Assembly (NCBI GenBank): GCA_960531495.1
Contig: OY482847.1
Span: 20,928,066 to 20,992,065, forward strand
Length of the DNA: 64,000 bases
From: Zeus faber
Taxonomy: Eukaryota; Chordata; Actinopteri; Zeiformes; Zeidae
Direction: 5' to 3'
Below, piece by piece: positions 9,678 to 21,884 of this stretch (positions within the stretch are counted from its first letter, which is position 1; the number at the start of each line of letters is the position of its first letter). The translations under genes and the position numbers were made by a program. The notes under the pieces are model-generated. The model was given only the letters and a program-made list of their open reading frames with translations. It was not told where the DNA came from and did no database searches.

Positions 9678-10704
9678 TATTTATACACCGATCAGCAAAA
9701 CATTGCCCAGAGCATCACACTGCCTCCGCCGGCTTGCCTTCTTCCCATAGTGCATCCTGTTGCCATCTCTTCCCCAGGTAAACAACGCACACACACCCGG
9801 CCATCCACATGATGTAAAAGAAAACATAATTAATCAAACCAGACCACCTTCTTGCATTGCTCCATGGTCCAGTTTTGACGCTCACGTTCCCATTGTAGGT
9901 GCTTTCAGTGGTGGACAGGGGTCAGCATGGACACTCTGACCAGTCTGCAGGTACACAGCCCCATACACAGCAAGCTGTGATGCACTGTGTGTTCTGACAC
10001 CTTTCTATCATAGCAGCATTAACCTTTTCAGCAATTTGTGCTACAGTAGCTCTTCTGTGGGATCGGACCTCATGGGTTAGGCTTCACTCACCACGCACAT
10101 CAATGATCCCATGGGTGGCCATGACCCAGGTGAAGTGAATAACATTGATCATCTCGTTCCAATATATATATCGTATCCGATATATTAGGCAGCCAGTGAA
10201 GAGTCCGTTTGGGAAGTTGATGTGTTGGAAGCAGGAAGAATGGACAAGCATAAGGATCTGAATGACTTTGACAAGGGCCAAATTGTGATGGCTCAACGAC
10301 TTGGTCAGAGCATCCGACAGGCAGGGCTTGTGGGGTGTTTCCAGTATGCAGTGGTTAGTACCTACCAAAAGTTGTCCAAGGAAGGACAACCGGTGACAGG
10401 GTCATGGGCGCCGAAAGCTCATTGACGCAGGGCATCAATGAGCGGTCAAGGTGCCCATACTGAATGCGCCACCCTGACTACCCCCGATGGGCATGTGAAC
10501 ATCAGAACTGGACCATGGAGCAATGGAAGAAGGTGGCCTGGTCTGATGAATCACGTTTTCTTTTACATCATGATCAATGGCCGGGTGTGTGTGCGTTGTT
10601 TACCTGGGGAAGAGATGACAACAGGATGCACTATGGGAAGAAGGCAAGCTGGCGGAGGCAGTGTGATGCTCTGGGCAATGTTTTGCTGATCGGTGTATAA
10701 ATAC
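9678..10704. mobile_element. Fold-back pair of deleted Tc1-like elements
   Basis: Left arm 9678-10128 and right arm 10398-10704 are inverted copies of the same transposase region, apart from an internal loss in the right arm. Both outer edges carry TATACACCGATCAGC or its complement, which looks like the family's terminal repeat joined straight to mid-transposase sequence, so each copy lacks the 3' half of the gene. The spacer 10129-10397 contains the plus-strand start of the gene ([20 protein letters not shown] from 10240). The structure is a large imperfect hairpin bounded by TA-containing ends. Confidence 0.7.
10240..10697 (+). pseudogene. Tc1-like transposase N-terminal half, frameshifted
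   Basis: The helix-turn-helix-like N-terminus ([17 protein letters not shown], then [14 protein letters not shown]) is open to about 10425. After a deletion, the first catalytic motif appears as KKVAWSDESRF with its Asp at 10545-10547. A short indel after HH moves the rest (LPGEEMTTGCTMGRRQAGGG) into another frame. The second Asp and the Glu of the DDE triad are absent because the copy ends in a terminal repeat at about 10697. It cannot be catalytic. Confidence 0.75.
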
Positions 10705-12170
10705 AGTGTACGTACATAGTACAACAAGAAACAGAACTATATATATGTGTGTACAGGGGAATAACTAACACAGGGTATGCTGATATCCATCTTGTCTATT
10801 TCATCGCATTCTGTTTCCATTTTCTCCTTTTTCCCCGCTCCTGAAAGAAGTGGGGGAGCCTTGACAGAGAGGAATGCATGTTACATTACCCTGTCAAAGG
10901 TGTGTACACCCTGACTCGTCTGCTGTACTTCCTGTTGCCCTCCTCTCCTCTCCTTTTCATTCAATATCTTTTGTTGATTGCCCATAATGACCAAGCCGGG
11001 ACCTAGAACCGGACCCTCCTTCTGAGTGAGGCGGGGCGGCGTGGGGTTGAAAAGAAAACGCTGTTGTGGAGGGGGGGTCAGGACGAATCAGACGGAGGGG
11101 CTCGTCTTGTGTCTGGCATCCCGACACTTTCAAATGTTAATGGATTTGTGCGAACAAAGTTGAAGTGGGCCTGAAAATGCTAATCGTCCCTAATTCATGT
11201 AAATAGGTTTTTTAATGGAGAAATTAAGCATTTTAAATATGCAATCGGAGGCTATCAGTCCTTTCATTTGCTGAGATGGCACAGGTGTAGTGGACTGAAA
11301 TACATCTTTCACACAAGACGGCTCATTTGTCATTTGGCTGTGCTCAGGCATGGGTGACGGGGACCCGGCTTCTCCCGCACGCGCATGTACAGATAGCGGC
11401 CAGAGACACTCGCAGGACCACCTTTGATTGCGTTCATGCCGATGATCGCTTTAGGAGGAGGGAAAATGCAATCGATGCAGAGACTAATCAACACCGGAGC
11501 GCACATGCGAATCAAAGTCCACTCGGTGGACGAAAGCATTGTGCGCATCAAGGTTTTCCTCCTCGGCTGCACAGGCAGAAAAATACCAGGATGCCTTTCA
11601 ACATATTTTAAAGTCACTTTGCTCTAAATGTGTCCCAACGCAAACAAACAAGGAGAAGGTGTCACAATTATCACATAACGGCCCGATCGATCCCTTTTGT
11701 CATTTTTTAAAATCGTAAAATTCTACAATCGTGTGCTTCCATCCCAATTTAAGGGCAAAACTGACAGCTAGCTGAATGTCAATATTCCAAGGCTCGATGT
11801 CAATAAACAGCTGTTCTTCATGAAGTGGACGTGTTTTTGTACGCCATCAAAGGCTTCTAGGATGGAGGCATGAACTTAACCAAACAGACAAAATTAGTTA
11901 AATAGTTTGTTTGTTATTGATTATTGTTTGTACGACAATTAATCGTCAGCCAAAATTCCCTCCCCATCTCAAACAAAGCGAAAAACCACGGGCATCTCAC
12001 ACTTCTAAGACCAGAGGCAGAACTCGATTCTTAGACAGTTTGTGAGATAAAGAAGCAATGCGGCGGCACTAAAAATAACGTATCCGTCGATACAAGGTGG
12101 ACAATGTGTCTTTGTGGGTGTAAATAACCGCTGTGCGGCGGAGGGGGAGGAGGCGCCCCGCGTTAATGAA
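10705..12170. other. Intergenic DNA with one candidate conserved block
   Basis: No exon supported. 11130-11300 is compositionally distinct, with spaced homeodomain-type TAAT cores (TTAATG, CTAATC, CTAATT) between G/C-balanced segments, as often seen in vertebrate non-coding enhancers. 11040-11080 is G-rich. Confidence 0.3.
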
Positions 12171-12545
12171 CGAGACAAGAAAAACCTTGTTTAAAGGACA
12201 TATCAGATCACACGGTTTCAAACCCATTAGCCGCTACTCACAGGGAATGATAATAATGATAAAGGATGGGAAAGGGCCTTTTGATTTCTGAGCAGGAAAC
12301 TGTGTTGTCTTGGGAAAAAATCTTTTCCTGGAGGAGAATCAAAGAGCAGTTCATTTTCACACTGACCTTCAGGGCTCAAGGCGGCCAGACAAGGGCACAA
12401 ACAGATTGAGAATTAATTGGTGCAATTAACATTTTGTGATTATAAGGACTCCAGATCAATACCCTATGCAAATAGCAGTATTGATGTGCAGGAGAAACCT
12501 TGTTAATTGTGTTTGGCGAACAAACAGGGCCCTCTGTTACTATTC
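12171..12545. promoter_or_regulatory. Candidate conserved non-coding block
   Basis: Contains TGATAATGATAA (tandem GATA-type cores), AATTAATTGGTGCAATTAAC (two TAAT/ATTA clusters) and a POU octamer ATGCAAAT at 12466-12473. Nothing in it translates sensibly. Enhancer function is an inference from motif clustering alone. Confidence 0.3.
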
Positions 12546-12601
12546 CATAATGGAACAGGAGGCACGAACAGGCTCAAACTGCTGACCACTTAAGATGCAC
12601 A

Positions 12602-12622
12602 GAGTCTCTCTCTCGCTCTCTC

Positions 12623-12680
<58 letters not shown>

Positions 12681-12700
12681 TCTCTCTCTCCCCCTCTCCT
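12602..12700. repeat. (CT)n polypyrimidine tract
   Basis: Nearly pure CT over roughly 95 bp with a few G and C interruptions. The mirror symmetry could allow triplex formation. The Arg-Glu frames on the minus strand are artefacts. Confidence 0.95.
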
Positions 12701-13759
12701 TTATTCCACCCTCTAACCCAGCGATCGTTCTCAACACATTTAAGAAAAGTTGCAGAGTTTGATGATCTGGCTCGCTTTTAAGTTATCCTTTTAGTGTCTC
12801 TTTGAAGAGGCTCTTGAAGGGTGAGTGTGGATGCAGATTCCTCTGTTTCTGTGATCTTCTCGCCGGGCTGCGCTCACGTCAGGCTGCTGTGATTATACAA
12901 ATGGCCTTCTGCCTCTTTTTTTGGCTTTACATGTTGTTGGGCTGGGAATGCGCGTCGAAAGAGTGGAAGCGCAGAAACGCTGCACCCACAGCCATTCACA
13001 CGGTTCTGCCTCAGCTTTATTGCCGCCGACTGGATTTTCCACTCTGGTTATTAAACTGCTTTAAAAATGCACTTTCATTTCAGATAAGTACAAGTAATCC
13101 TGTTTGCGGTTAAATATAATTTAAGGAGAAATGGAAATGGGTGGAACAATGTAATCACTGAAAGTGAGATTGAAGTGATGCTATTCTTATTATCATTATT
13201 ATTACTATTATTGTTATTTTCATGGCTTCTGGAGTGGAAAGCCAGCGGTGATAGTCGTGGCGACGGCGCCGTGGCAGGCAGATGGGAAGAGAGTAACACT
13301 CAAACCCAATTACCCAATAACCACGAGCTGATAAATCCCAGTGCTCTATTGCCCGTCTCACTGTTTCTCTGTGTGACAATGGCTTCCAAATTGTTGGAGG
13401 GCTTACATCCTGTGGCCTGGAGGTGGTTCCCACTAAGCCAACGGCTCGGCCGTGGGAATGCTGTGTTAATTATCTGCTTTATGGGCAGAGGGGAGCAGTT
13501 AGCCGCAGCCGCTCTGCTCTTACATCCCGCTCGGCCCGGTGCGGCCAAGGTGGCCGCGCTATCTCTTTTTTTGGCTTTAAACTCCAACAAGACTCTCCAA
13601 AGGTTTTTTTAAAGGTCTTGGTCGAAAAAATGAGGACATGGTAACGATGTGATAGAAACATACAAATTTTTTTAAATCTCCTGCGTGTGTCCCCCCCTGA
13701 AATTGAAGTAATTTAAAATCCCGGGAGCCTTAAACCTGTACACATAGAGCGGAATGAGG
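12701..13759. other. Intergenic DNA, nothing identified
   Basis: The 145-codon frame at 13175-13612 starts in an (ATT)n-like stretch (13186-13220) and shows no domain. GGCTTT/TTTTTTGGCTTT motifs recur but form no repeat unit. Confidence 0.4.
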
Positions 13760-14120
13760 CGCTTGAGAGTAAACTACAGGTAATATGTAAAAGAATGATT
13801 GCTGTGTTATTAGTAATTTGTCAGAATGCTAATTGCTGTTAATTCACTTCAATTTTGGGCTGTGGTCCTTTAAGCATTAGCCTTAATCCCCCTGGTGAAA
13901 TAAGTGTATTAAATAGGAAACCAATGGGAGGTGTGAGAAGTGGACATGGAATTAAACAATCATGACCATGTTTAACAGACACTGGCACGAAATCCACCCT
14001 TGCAGCAATGAAAAACTAATTTAAACCAGAATTGCCTCCCTGGTTACAGGCAGCTGTGTTCGTAAGGTCAAATTCTGACCAAATCAATATCCGAGGCCTA
14101 TCTGCACAGATGGCTCTGGT
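13760..14120. promoter_or_regulatory. Candidate conserved non-coding block
   Basis: A run of TAAT/ATTA cores (TTAGTAATTTG, GCTAATTGCTGTTAATTC, ACTAATTT) alternates with CCTTTAAGC and AATCATGACC segments over 350 bp. Composition differs from the flanks and there is no repeat signature. Cross-species conservation is expected but untested. Confidence 0.3.
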
Positions 14121-15671
14121 CACCTGGCTTTGAAGACAAAGATTTTATGTGGTGTGACAGCCAGAATCTCTTTATACTTTAGCCAGCGAAGGCCTCCCAC
14201 CTCGAGTGGTGCTGGAACAAAGGTTGACTTAAAACAAAACGCTAAAACTCACACATGCCCAGATGGTCCAAGTTGCCGTGGTCTTGGCATTATAATAAAT
14301 GTCATACCACAGCCGCTGGCAGCAGAACCAGAATGTTAATCCCGCGTGGCCTTTTGACCATGTGGTCATACAAAATCCATTCGCTCACTGATAGGTTGGG
14401 CAGCTCGATGAACTGGCTCCCCAACTGCATCACTCCGTGTCCGTGGTGCGGAATGTGTAAAATACTTTACAGAACGGGGGTAAGAGCCGATGCCTCCGTG
14501 CCTGACTGTAGGGTACAGCAATGCACTGGGAGAAATATCGCTTGTAACAGTGATTATTAACTATAGAGTGACGGCGAAAAGGTTATTGCTCGTATCTCTG
14601 ATGTTTGTCCTGCCTTTAAGAAAGAAAACGTCTCTCTATCTTCAGGCCTGTTATTAGTATTCCTGCACTCGCAGCGGGCGCACACGAGCAGCACTGTTAT
14701 AGATTGTGACAGTAATAATGTAGATAGTGAATTGTAAAATAAACTGCAGAAGAACCGCTCGTGTCCATCTCATCGCGATCCACACAGAAGCGGCGGGGAG
14801 AAAAACACACAAGAGGGTTTCATCTTTCGACGTGTTTCAAAAAAAAGACCTTGTCAGGGTGGACGTCTCTCCCGTGGCCGTAGTTAATGGGAGGGAAAGA
14901 CCGTCGAAATTAGAATCCACTCCCTTCTAAATGCGCCACCTGTGAATCGAGGACAGGGGGGGTGGGGTGGTGGTGGCGGCGGGGGGGGATAAATAAAAGG
15001 GTACATGTCATTTCTATAGGTTGCCAAGACAAAGGAAAGAGAGAGTAGCCAATCTGCGAGGTGTAATGGATATGTCAAGCATTGCTAAATCATAGGTGTC
15101 CAGGACACGGAGGCAGGCAAGCCAAACATAATGCAGTCCTTGTGAGAGCGACCGGGGGAAAAAACACCCAAAATAGCACGGCCGGAGAAAATCATTTCGC
15201 TCAGATTTTCGCCAGCAGAAATTCTGAAAACGTAACAGTTTATTTCCATACGTACTTTTCTTTATTATTACTACCTATTTGGCATCTCTGTTTGGGCGCA
15301 TTATGGAAATGAAGTAATGCTACTTTGCTTGACAATAACACACTGACTTTGAATCCTCTTACTTAAGGTTTGATTGCTTCTTGACGGTGGTTTTAAATGA
15401 ATTGTGTTGAGGAGTGATAAAGAGCTTATTGCCAGGAATAAAAGCCCAGAGCAATGAAGAAAAGCTACACATGGAGTGGCTAGGCGATACAGGCTATTAC
15501 GGTGAGGGAATGGTGTCCTTGACTGCCAGGACGGCTTAGAATTTTATTTCATCTTGTTTTGCCGGCTGCTGACAATGATGCGTGACTCTGGCACTGGAGA
15601 AAGAGGGCAGGCGTGAGAGTCATTTTAGATCTCATTTACATATAGCGTGTCTATAACCGCCCGTGAAAAGG
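14121..15671. other. Single-copy intergenic DNA
   Basis: 14941-14990 is a G-rich run that produces a Pro-rich minus frame. 15340-15660, with GGAATAAAAGCCC and AATGAATTG elements, is another possible non-coding block. No gene supported. Confidence 0.35.
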
Positions 15672-15707
15672 AAAAAAAAAAAAAAAAAAAAAAAGAAACC
15701 TGTCCGT

Positions 15708-15744
<37 letters not shown>
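15672..15744. repeat. A23 homopolymer followed by (GT)n
   Basis: An A run at 15672-15694 is followed after 17 bp by GT repeats at 15712-15744. Poly(A) next to a microsatellite is often left by a retroposon tail, but no element body is recognisable upstream. Confidence 0.9.
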
Positions 15745-15746
<2 letters not shown>

Positions 15747-17224
15747 CATCCCACGGTGCATGGGGATGTGTACACACACTGTAAGTCTAACTCCTGCATT
15801 TATGCATCCCGGCATTTTGTTAAGTTCCTGTTCTTGACGGGGGCTGCACGGCAGATTTGAGCGAACGCCACTCCGCTTATCATTCTCCTCGCGGTGCGCG
15901 AGGGCGTGTGTGCGCGTCCACAAACTCCCGCTGACCTCCAACGGTTCGGCGTGCCGAGGCCCACAACCCGATGCAAATGAGGACCACGGAGAACAAGTGG
16001 ACTCTGGGAATTGTTGTTTATCTGCGCCGCAAAGAGGACGCTTGAGTTGTAATGGCCCTCCTGTGGTTTCGCCGTGCGCACTTTTCTATTCCTCAGCAGT
16101 TTGAAGCCACGTCTCTCCATCTTAGCCTGCTGCTTGGCTGCCCGATTTTAGGGCGGGCGGAACAGTTCATTTGGAGGTTATTATTGCTTTTGTCAAGGTG
16201 ATGCGGGACCAGAGCTCGAACACAATGCAGCTGAATCTCCAGAGGAAAAAAACAACTCATCGTTGAATTGTCTTTTTTATCAACTTCATTTGAGGATAGC
16301 TCAACCAGAAGATTGGTACTGTGATTCCCCCCATACGTCTTTATGCAAAATAATTTGACTCGATGTGTTCATATTGGGACATAGATGAGGGGACAAGACA
16401 AGACATGTCCTGAGCTGCTGATTGTAGGCACTAGTATTTTTCATCCACTTATTAATTTGTATCTTGACCTCCAATTTGACAGCAATAACATATTAATATT
16501 ATAAAAGTCACAATTCAAACCTGAAAGTGAAATATCACCACGTTATTTCTCGGTCAATTTCAAGATGTTTGGAAAGGTTATGAGAGCTACAGTAATGAGT
16601 CAAAAAAAAAAAACCACGCAGTGAGACAAAGAAAATCTGTTGAAGGCACCATTCCCACAAAACGCCAAGCTCTACAACAGCAAAAGCCAAAGCTCTGACT
16701 TGGCTTCTGAGTCAGGCATGCCAACAGCCATTACCCTTTAAGTAAAGTATATGTCCAATAATTATCTCATGAGTTGCTTTGTGTTTTTCGAGAAAACAAA
16801 AAATAATGATGGTGCCCCACGGAACGCTTCAAAGATAACAGGGATGAAAATAAAAAAAATAGTACAAATTCTCACTGATCGGTCTGGACACCTCAGACAA
16901 TCTCTTCCAAAGTCATTTGTTCGGAGCTTTTCCTCTACTTAAACACAGAAACATTGAAGACCAATTTGTGGGATTAGTGGACATTGCTGAGATGCAGTTG
17001 CTGCTGAAGAGACCCACATGGGCAGCGTCCCCTAGCGTCCCACTAAAGCCCTCTTAGCTCCGGTCCTGGCAGAGCACATCAAAACCACAATTGCAATCAC
17101 AACCCCGGCTCAACTCGGACCCTCTGAATCCCCCCACCCCAACCCCAACCCCCTTCATCAGCATCGCAGGGCTAAACTACAACCCGGTCCCCTGTTTCCA
17201 GCCCTCCCAGCCTCGTCTCCTCCC
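15745..17224. other. Single-copy intergenic DNA
   Basis: Contains a POU octamer ATGCAAAT at 15971-15978 and an A-rich stretch at 16604-16614. 17120-17155 is a C-rich CCCCAACCCC run. No exon recognised. Confidence 0.35.
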
Positions 17225-17720
17225 AGAACTTTATTTAATGAGTGAAGTTTTGCGGCGGGTGAGCAGGGGTCTCACGCCAGGCCTGGAGCAACAGAGGAGA
17301 AGCTTTCATAAAGCATGGGCGAACAAATGGGATTTAACACACAAGAGGCTCTGATGGCCTATTAATTCTGCTTTGGCTGGCGTCCATAATGAGCCTATAG
17401 CCTCTCTCCTAATTCATGGCTAATTTCTATCAAAGGTATCAAGAGACTTTTTTTTTTCCCGACCGGGCAGGATGCATCCACATAACTTTAATGGATTCAT
17501 TTGAGGGCTACGGCACGCAGACATTGATTAGATTGCCTCAGAGGCCTCGCTGCTGGTTGCTTGACATAGGCAGCAAATGAAATGTGACCTCCGGTAAACA
17601 GGCCCCAACCAGCCAGACCCAGTCGAATCCATTAGCTCAGAACCTTAACCGATCCAATTGCATTAATGGAGTGATTTGAGAAGAGGTCCACACTTGCTTT
17701 ATATTTGACCAATTAGCAAA
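17225..17720. promoter_or_regulatory. Candidate conserved non-coding block with TCF/LEF-like site
   Basis: Many TAAT cores (TATTTAATGAG, CTATTAATTC, CCATAATGAGCC, CCTAATTCATGGCTAATT) precede ATCAAAGG at 17429-17436, which matches the TCF/LEF core. Further AT-rich motifs follow to the AAC repeat. There is no repeat signature. A regulatory role is inferred from motif density. Confidence 0.35.
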
Positions 17721-17779
17721 AAATTAAATCTGACAATGTAAAGTCATCACGACACCAACAGCCTTACCAGCTTCCACAG

Positions 17780-17792
17780 CAACAACAATAAT

Positions 17793-17839
<47 letters not shown>
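17780..17839. repeat. (AAC)n microsatellite
   Basis: About 19 CAA/AAC triplets interrupted once by AATAATAA. Confidence 0.95.
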
Positions 17840-17840
<1 letters not shown>

Positions 17841-18394
17841 CTGTACGCAAAGCCAGTCATGGTACTCCAGCAGGGGCGCCAAACAGTTGGATGGGATGAT
17901 ATAGCAGTCCTGAGACAACATTATTTACCCGCAAGAACATGTGCAGATGTTGAGGCAACGAGGAAAAAAACTGATTACTTTAAGAGCTTAAATATTTGTC
18001 AACAAGAGGAAAAAAAATTGTCAATTTATTCATAATTTAGCAAAACCAAGCAGTGACAGCTTGGGGAGAGGGAGTTAATCAGTGAAATAAAAAGCGTAGG
18101 AGGGTTTAATGTTTTCCTCTACGGTTCTGCACAAAGGATTTTCCAATATGAGTGTTTCTCTCTCTCCGATCTTGCACCTGAATCCCAGTGTTTGGCTGCA
18201 GAGCCGGCACACCGCTGCCCTTTCAACCAGCGTCCCTTTCTCCTGCAAACCCTTCATTTAGGCAATTGGAAATGACCGTCCTAGGGGTTCAGCGATGCCC
18301 TATTATTCTATAAAAACCCTTCTCCATCCTCAATGTCAGGGGAAAGGCAAGCACAGCATCTCTGTAGGTGCATATGTTACGTTGCTTATTCCTC
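17840..18394. other. Single-copy intergenic DNA
   Basis: No gene or repeat recognised. The minus frame at 18075-18257 has no known domain. Confidence 0.4.
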
Positions 18395-18650
18395 TAATTA
18401 CATTCATTTATTTATTTTCAGTTAATAATTTATGATGCAACACACTGGTATGCAAATGAACAATTTAATTTTAATGAGATTTTAATGACTAAACAAATAA
18501 TTAGCAGAACCCAGTGTGGTGTGCATGTAATTTGAAAAGGAATGAATTTTTAAGCTTTGTTCAATGTTTGAGTGCAGAATGTGTCAGGGTAATTTACTGA
18601 GGCCGGTTTATGAGAAAAAAAGATTTGTGTTTTACATACAAGAGTGTTTG
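18395..18650. promoter_or_regulatory. Candidate enhancer block with POU/SOX-type motif pair
   Basis: ATGCAAAT (POU octamer) at 18450-18457 is followed after GA by ACAAT (SOX-type core), then TTTAATTTTAATGAG. Additional TAAT cores lie on both sides. The close octamer-SOX spacing is seen directly. Use as a composite element is inference. Confidence 0.35.
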
Positions 18651-19429
18651 AAAGTCCTTAAATCAAGGTCATTAAGATACTGCCAAAAGGCCGTTTTTTA
18701 TCACGCAAAATAAATTATGTTTGCAGTTACAGCATATCCCACAAAATATTAGCAGGCATCAGCTATTTCCTGATATATCCCAGCACTGCAAACTCCAAAA
18801 CATTCTAATAACTCCCATTGGTCTGGGGGAGAAAGGCAAAGGGCGAGATGCCACTGGAGCCAAATGACATTTGATAATGGCTTTTTTTCCCCAGCAAACC
18901 CAAAAGACATTGTTAAGATTTACATTTTCAAATATATACTGACCTTTTTCCCCTCCTCTCCCCTGTTCGCTTGTCATCAGCCCCGTAATTGAATCAATAT
19001 ATTTCCTGATCAGCCCAGAGATTGAATAAGGTCACAGGAAACCATGTGTGGACATTAAAAATCATTATTCTACTCAAATTGAGCAGAGATGGCATGGACC
19101 ATTCAGGGTTCAAAATGAAATTCTATTAGAGTCTATTACACTTTTACAATTATAGAGACGTTCCAATATTACAACGGGAAATGAAGTCATAATAAAAAAG
19201 CCCAGGGGTGTAGTACAAAGCAAGGACCCAACTTTTTTTCCCCCTCCGTGCCCTTACTGAGTTGATGAAGAGAAGTTGGTGACCTTACATTTACTGATAA
19301 GTGACCTTATTCATGAAAAATAGTCTTTTCACCAGCTCCATTTCCCCTGCATTCCAAAACGGGGTCCCCACCTGCATCAAGAGGGAGATTCTCAAAGTGG
19401 ATGGTTAAAATCTGCAACATTTACTTTTA
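18651..19429. other. AT-rich single-copy DNA
   Basis: No coding signal. 18960-19200 carries short blocks (CAATATATTTCC, GGTCACAGG) resembling neighbouring candidate regulatory blocks. Confidence 0.3.
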
Positions 19430-19840
19430 TTTTCTTACGGGCTTTTTTCAAGTTTTATGAGTTGCACACAAGTTTCTGCTTTAATTGCCTTTCATCGTTT
19501 ATTGTAATTATTCATTTATTTTCCAGGGTATAGAATTGCTTTGTGTGCCTCTCTGAGAAGAAAAAAAAAAAGGCTAATTAAATAGCCCAACAGCACTAGC
19601 ATTTGCAAGCAAAACTTGAAACCCTTTAATCCATTAAGTTAGAAAAAAAAAAGTGGAAAATTAAATATACCACATTATTAACTGAGAATTTTCAGTTTAA
19701 ACTCTTGCCAATTATGTCTAGCTATCAAATTAGATAAAGCTTAATTTTTAATTGGCTCACTCATTGAAATTAATAACGCTTATCAGCAATCAACTTATCA
19801 ACTCTGCATGCAAAGAGTGAAATAAGAGAATGAGAGCGCA
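19430..19840. promoter_or_regulatory. Candidate conserved block with TAAT clusters and paired GATA-type sites
   Basis: TTAATTGCC, GTAATTATTCATT, GCTAATTAAATAGC and GAAATTAATAACG lie close together. Two TTATCA cores (GATA sites on the minus strand) follow at 19780-19785 and 19795-19800. The A runs at 19559-19571 and 19643-19652 are simple sequence. Confidence 0.35.
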
Positions 19841-21884
19841 ATGAGCAAAGGCAAAGAAAAAAACATTCCTTCTGGCTTTGCAGTCATTATGATCGGTCCA
19901 GTCCCAGCCGGTTTACATATTTAAAACGAGTTCAAGCTGAGTCTATCTCAAAGTCAGCATAATACAGGATAGCTTTGAAATTACAAAGTGGTGGATTATT
20001 AAGTGGTGTCGTGTGCTTTGTCTGCGCTGCCAAGCCCGTATGATGTTGGAGCGGAAGAGGTTCATCGCTCAACTTGTTCAACTTCTGTTTCACTTAAAGC
20101 GCGGCCCCTCTGGACAATTACGTGCGAGGACTGTAACGCGGCGGCGCGGCTCCTTAAAGCCCTGTCAAACGATGGCGAGCGCCGGAATCCCGGTAACGAC
20201 GTCCGTTTCGACAGCCATCATTACCACCGCCGCATGTAAATAGGCTTTCATCGGAGGCTGAGCGGCGTCATTGAGCGAGCACATCGACAATGCCCCGGTG
20301 GAGAAAAGAAAGAGGGGGGACGGAGCAGCATTGAAAGGATAAAGTGGGAGGAACGGTATAAAGAGAATAAAGAGGGAGGAAGAGTAATGAAAGGGCTATT
20401 TCCACTTTCTATTTCACCTCAACCTCTCCGGATTATTTGAATATAAAACCTCAGACTGGAACGTTTATGAAACACATAATGACAATCTAAATCAGTGGGC
20501 GGCTTCCATCTACAAGGATTAGTGAGCTTGATGTAGCTAAACACATGAAGGCATACTTGTCTCATTATTAAGAGCTTCAGAAGTGGTGGTGGTGGTGGGG
20601 GGTACTTGATTATACCACAGAGCTCTGGCAGCAAATTAGGCTGTGATATCGACTGTATTTGGGATGAAAAGGGAGGTACAGCAATTGGATTATCATATCT
20701 TTCAAGTTGAAGAAACAACCGTAGTCTGAGATATACATTTTGCTCCATACTCAAACACACCGTGCGACCCTACAGCCACCGGATGAAACCACGGCTGGTT
20801 TTCATGCACATTTCAATCACAATGGTATAATACACTGAAACCGTACAGCCATACGTTCTGGGGCATTCTCTTCATTTTGTCTGTACGAGCAGGCTGATCA
20901 CGAGCTTTGTGAACCTCTTTTCCTTCCAGACCCACGGCTTGGACGCTGGTCGTTGTCCTTCGTGGTTACAGTCCTTTTTTTACTGTGACCTTCACGTTCA
21001 CGGCGGCTGCTTCCCGTCATTCTGCACCATGACATATTGAGCCTTCTTCCATTCCATGTTTCCCAGGGCGGAGGTGGACCTGCCAGTTTGCTGTGTTCTG
21101 GCTACTATTTAATTGTATTGTGTAGTATAGTATAGGATGGTACTATCTCATGCATAGCTGATAGATCATAGACCATAGATATACCATAGCCTACTCATAC
21201 AGATAATTCTCACAGAGATTATACCTACTGCAGCCCACTTTTAGAGATGATTTAGTCATGCTATGCTATGCAACCTGTCATGTGAGCATGAGATTGAGAG
21301 ATTTTAGGTGCAAATATGGTAAAAAGGAGATAAAACATTCTATGAACCTCTCCTCAGTCATTACTTGCGATCTGTTAGTCATCCAATAGGGGAGTGTAGC
21401 AATCTGAGTAGCCTCCATAAGCAGGCTACCTGCCATCTACCATTGTGGACTATGGATACACTGCTGAGAGACCATGTTTCAGTGACCAAGATCATGTCTG
21501 TCACACTGAATGAAGGATACATGTATATGTTTATATGTTGTGTCATATATGTCTTTGAAAGTAATACACATTACATTGTCATTACTGTGATATGAAAATA
21601 CAGGCCTCTGTATTTTGCTCAGTCAGTAATTATCAGCGATTTACAAGTGAAAAATATTTATGATATTCTCTACTAAATGTCTGATTCCAATAATTATTGG
21701 CATTCCCGACTGCACAGCAGGAAAAAAAATTAACGGATTACTTGGGAAATCCAACATAATTACAATCCAAGCAAAACCTTCATCCAGAAAATGACAAAAA
21801 TCCATAAGGTAAAATGAAATAAAAACAAAAAAAAAAAACCTTCACGGCTTGGCCTGGCAGCACAGAAGGAAATAACAAAATTTG
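19841..21884. other. Single-copy intergenic DNA
   Basis: 20090-20240 is more CpG-rich, with an overlapping pair of short frames that have no domain. 21110-21200 is a TATAG/CATAG-rich stretch. Nothing else identified. Confidence 0.35.

Noticed and set aside
13175-13612. 145-codon frame beginning MMLFLLSLLLLLLLF (signal-peptide-like)
   Set aside because: The hydrophobic start is a translated ATT-type repeat. There is no downstream domain.
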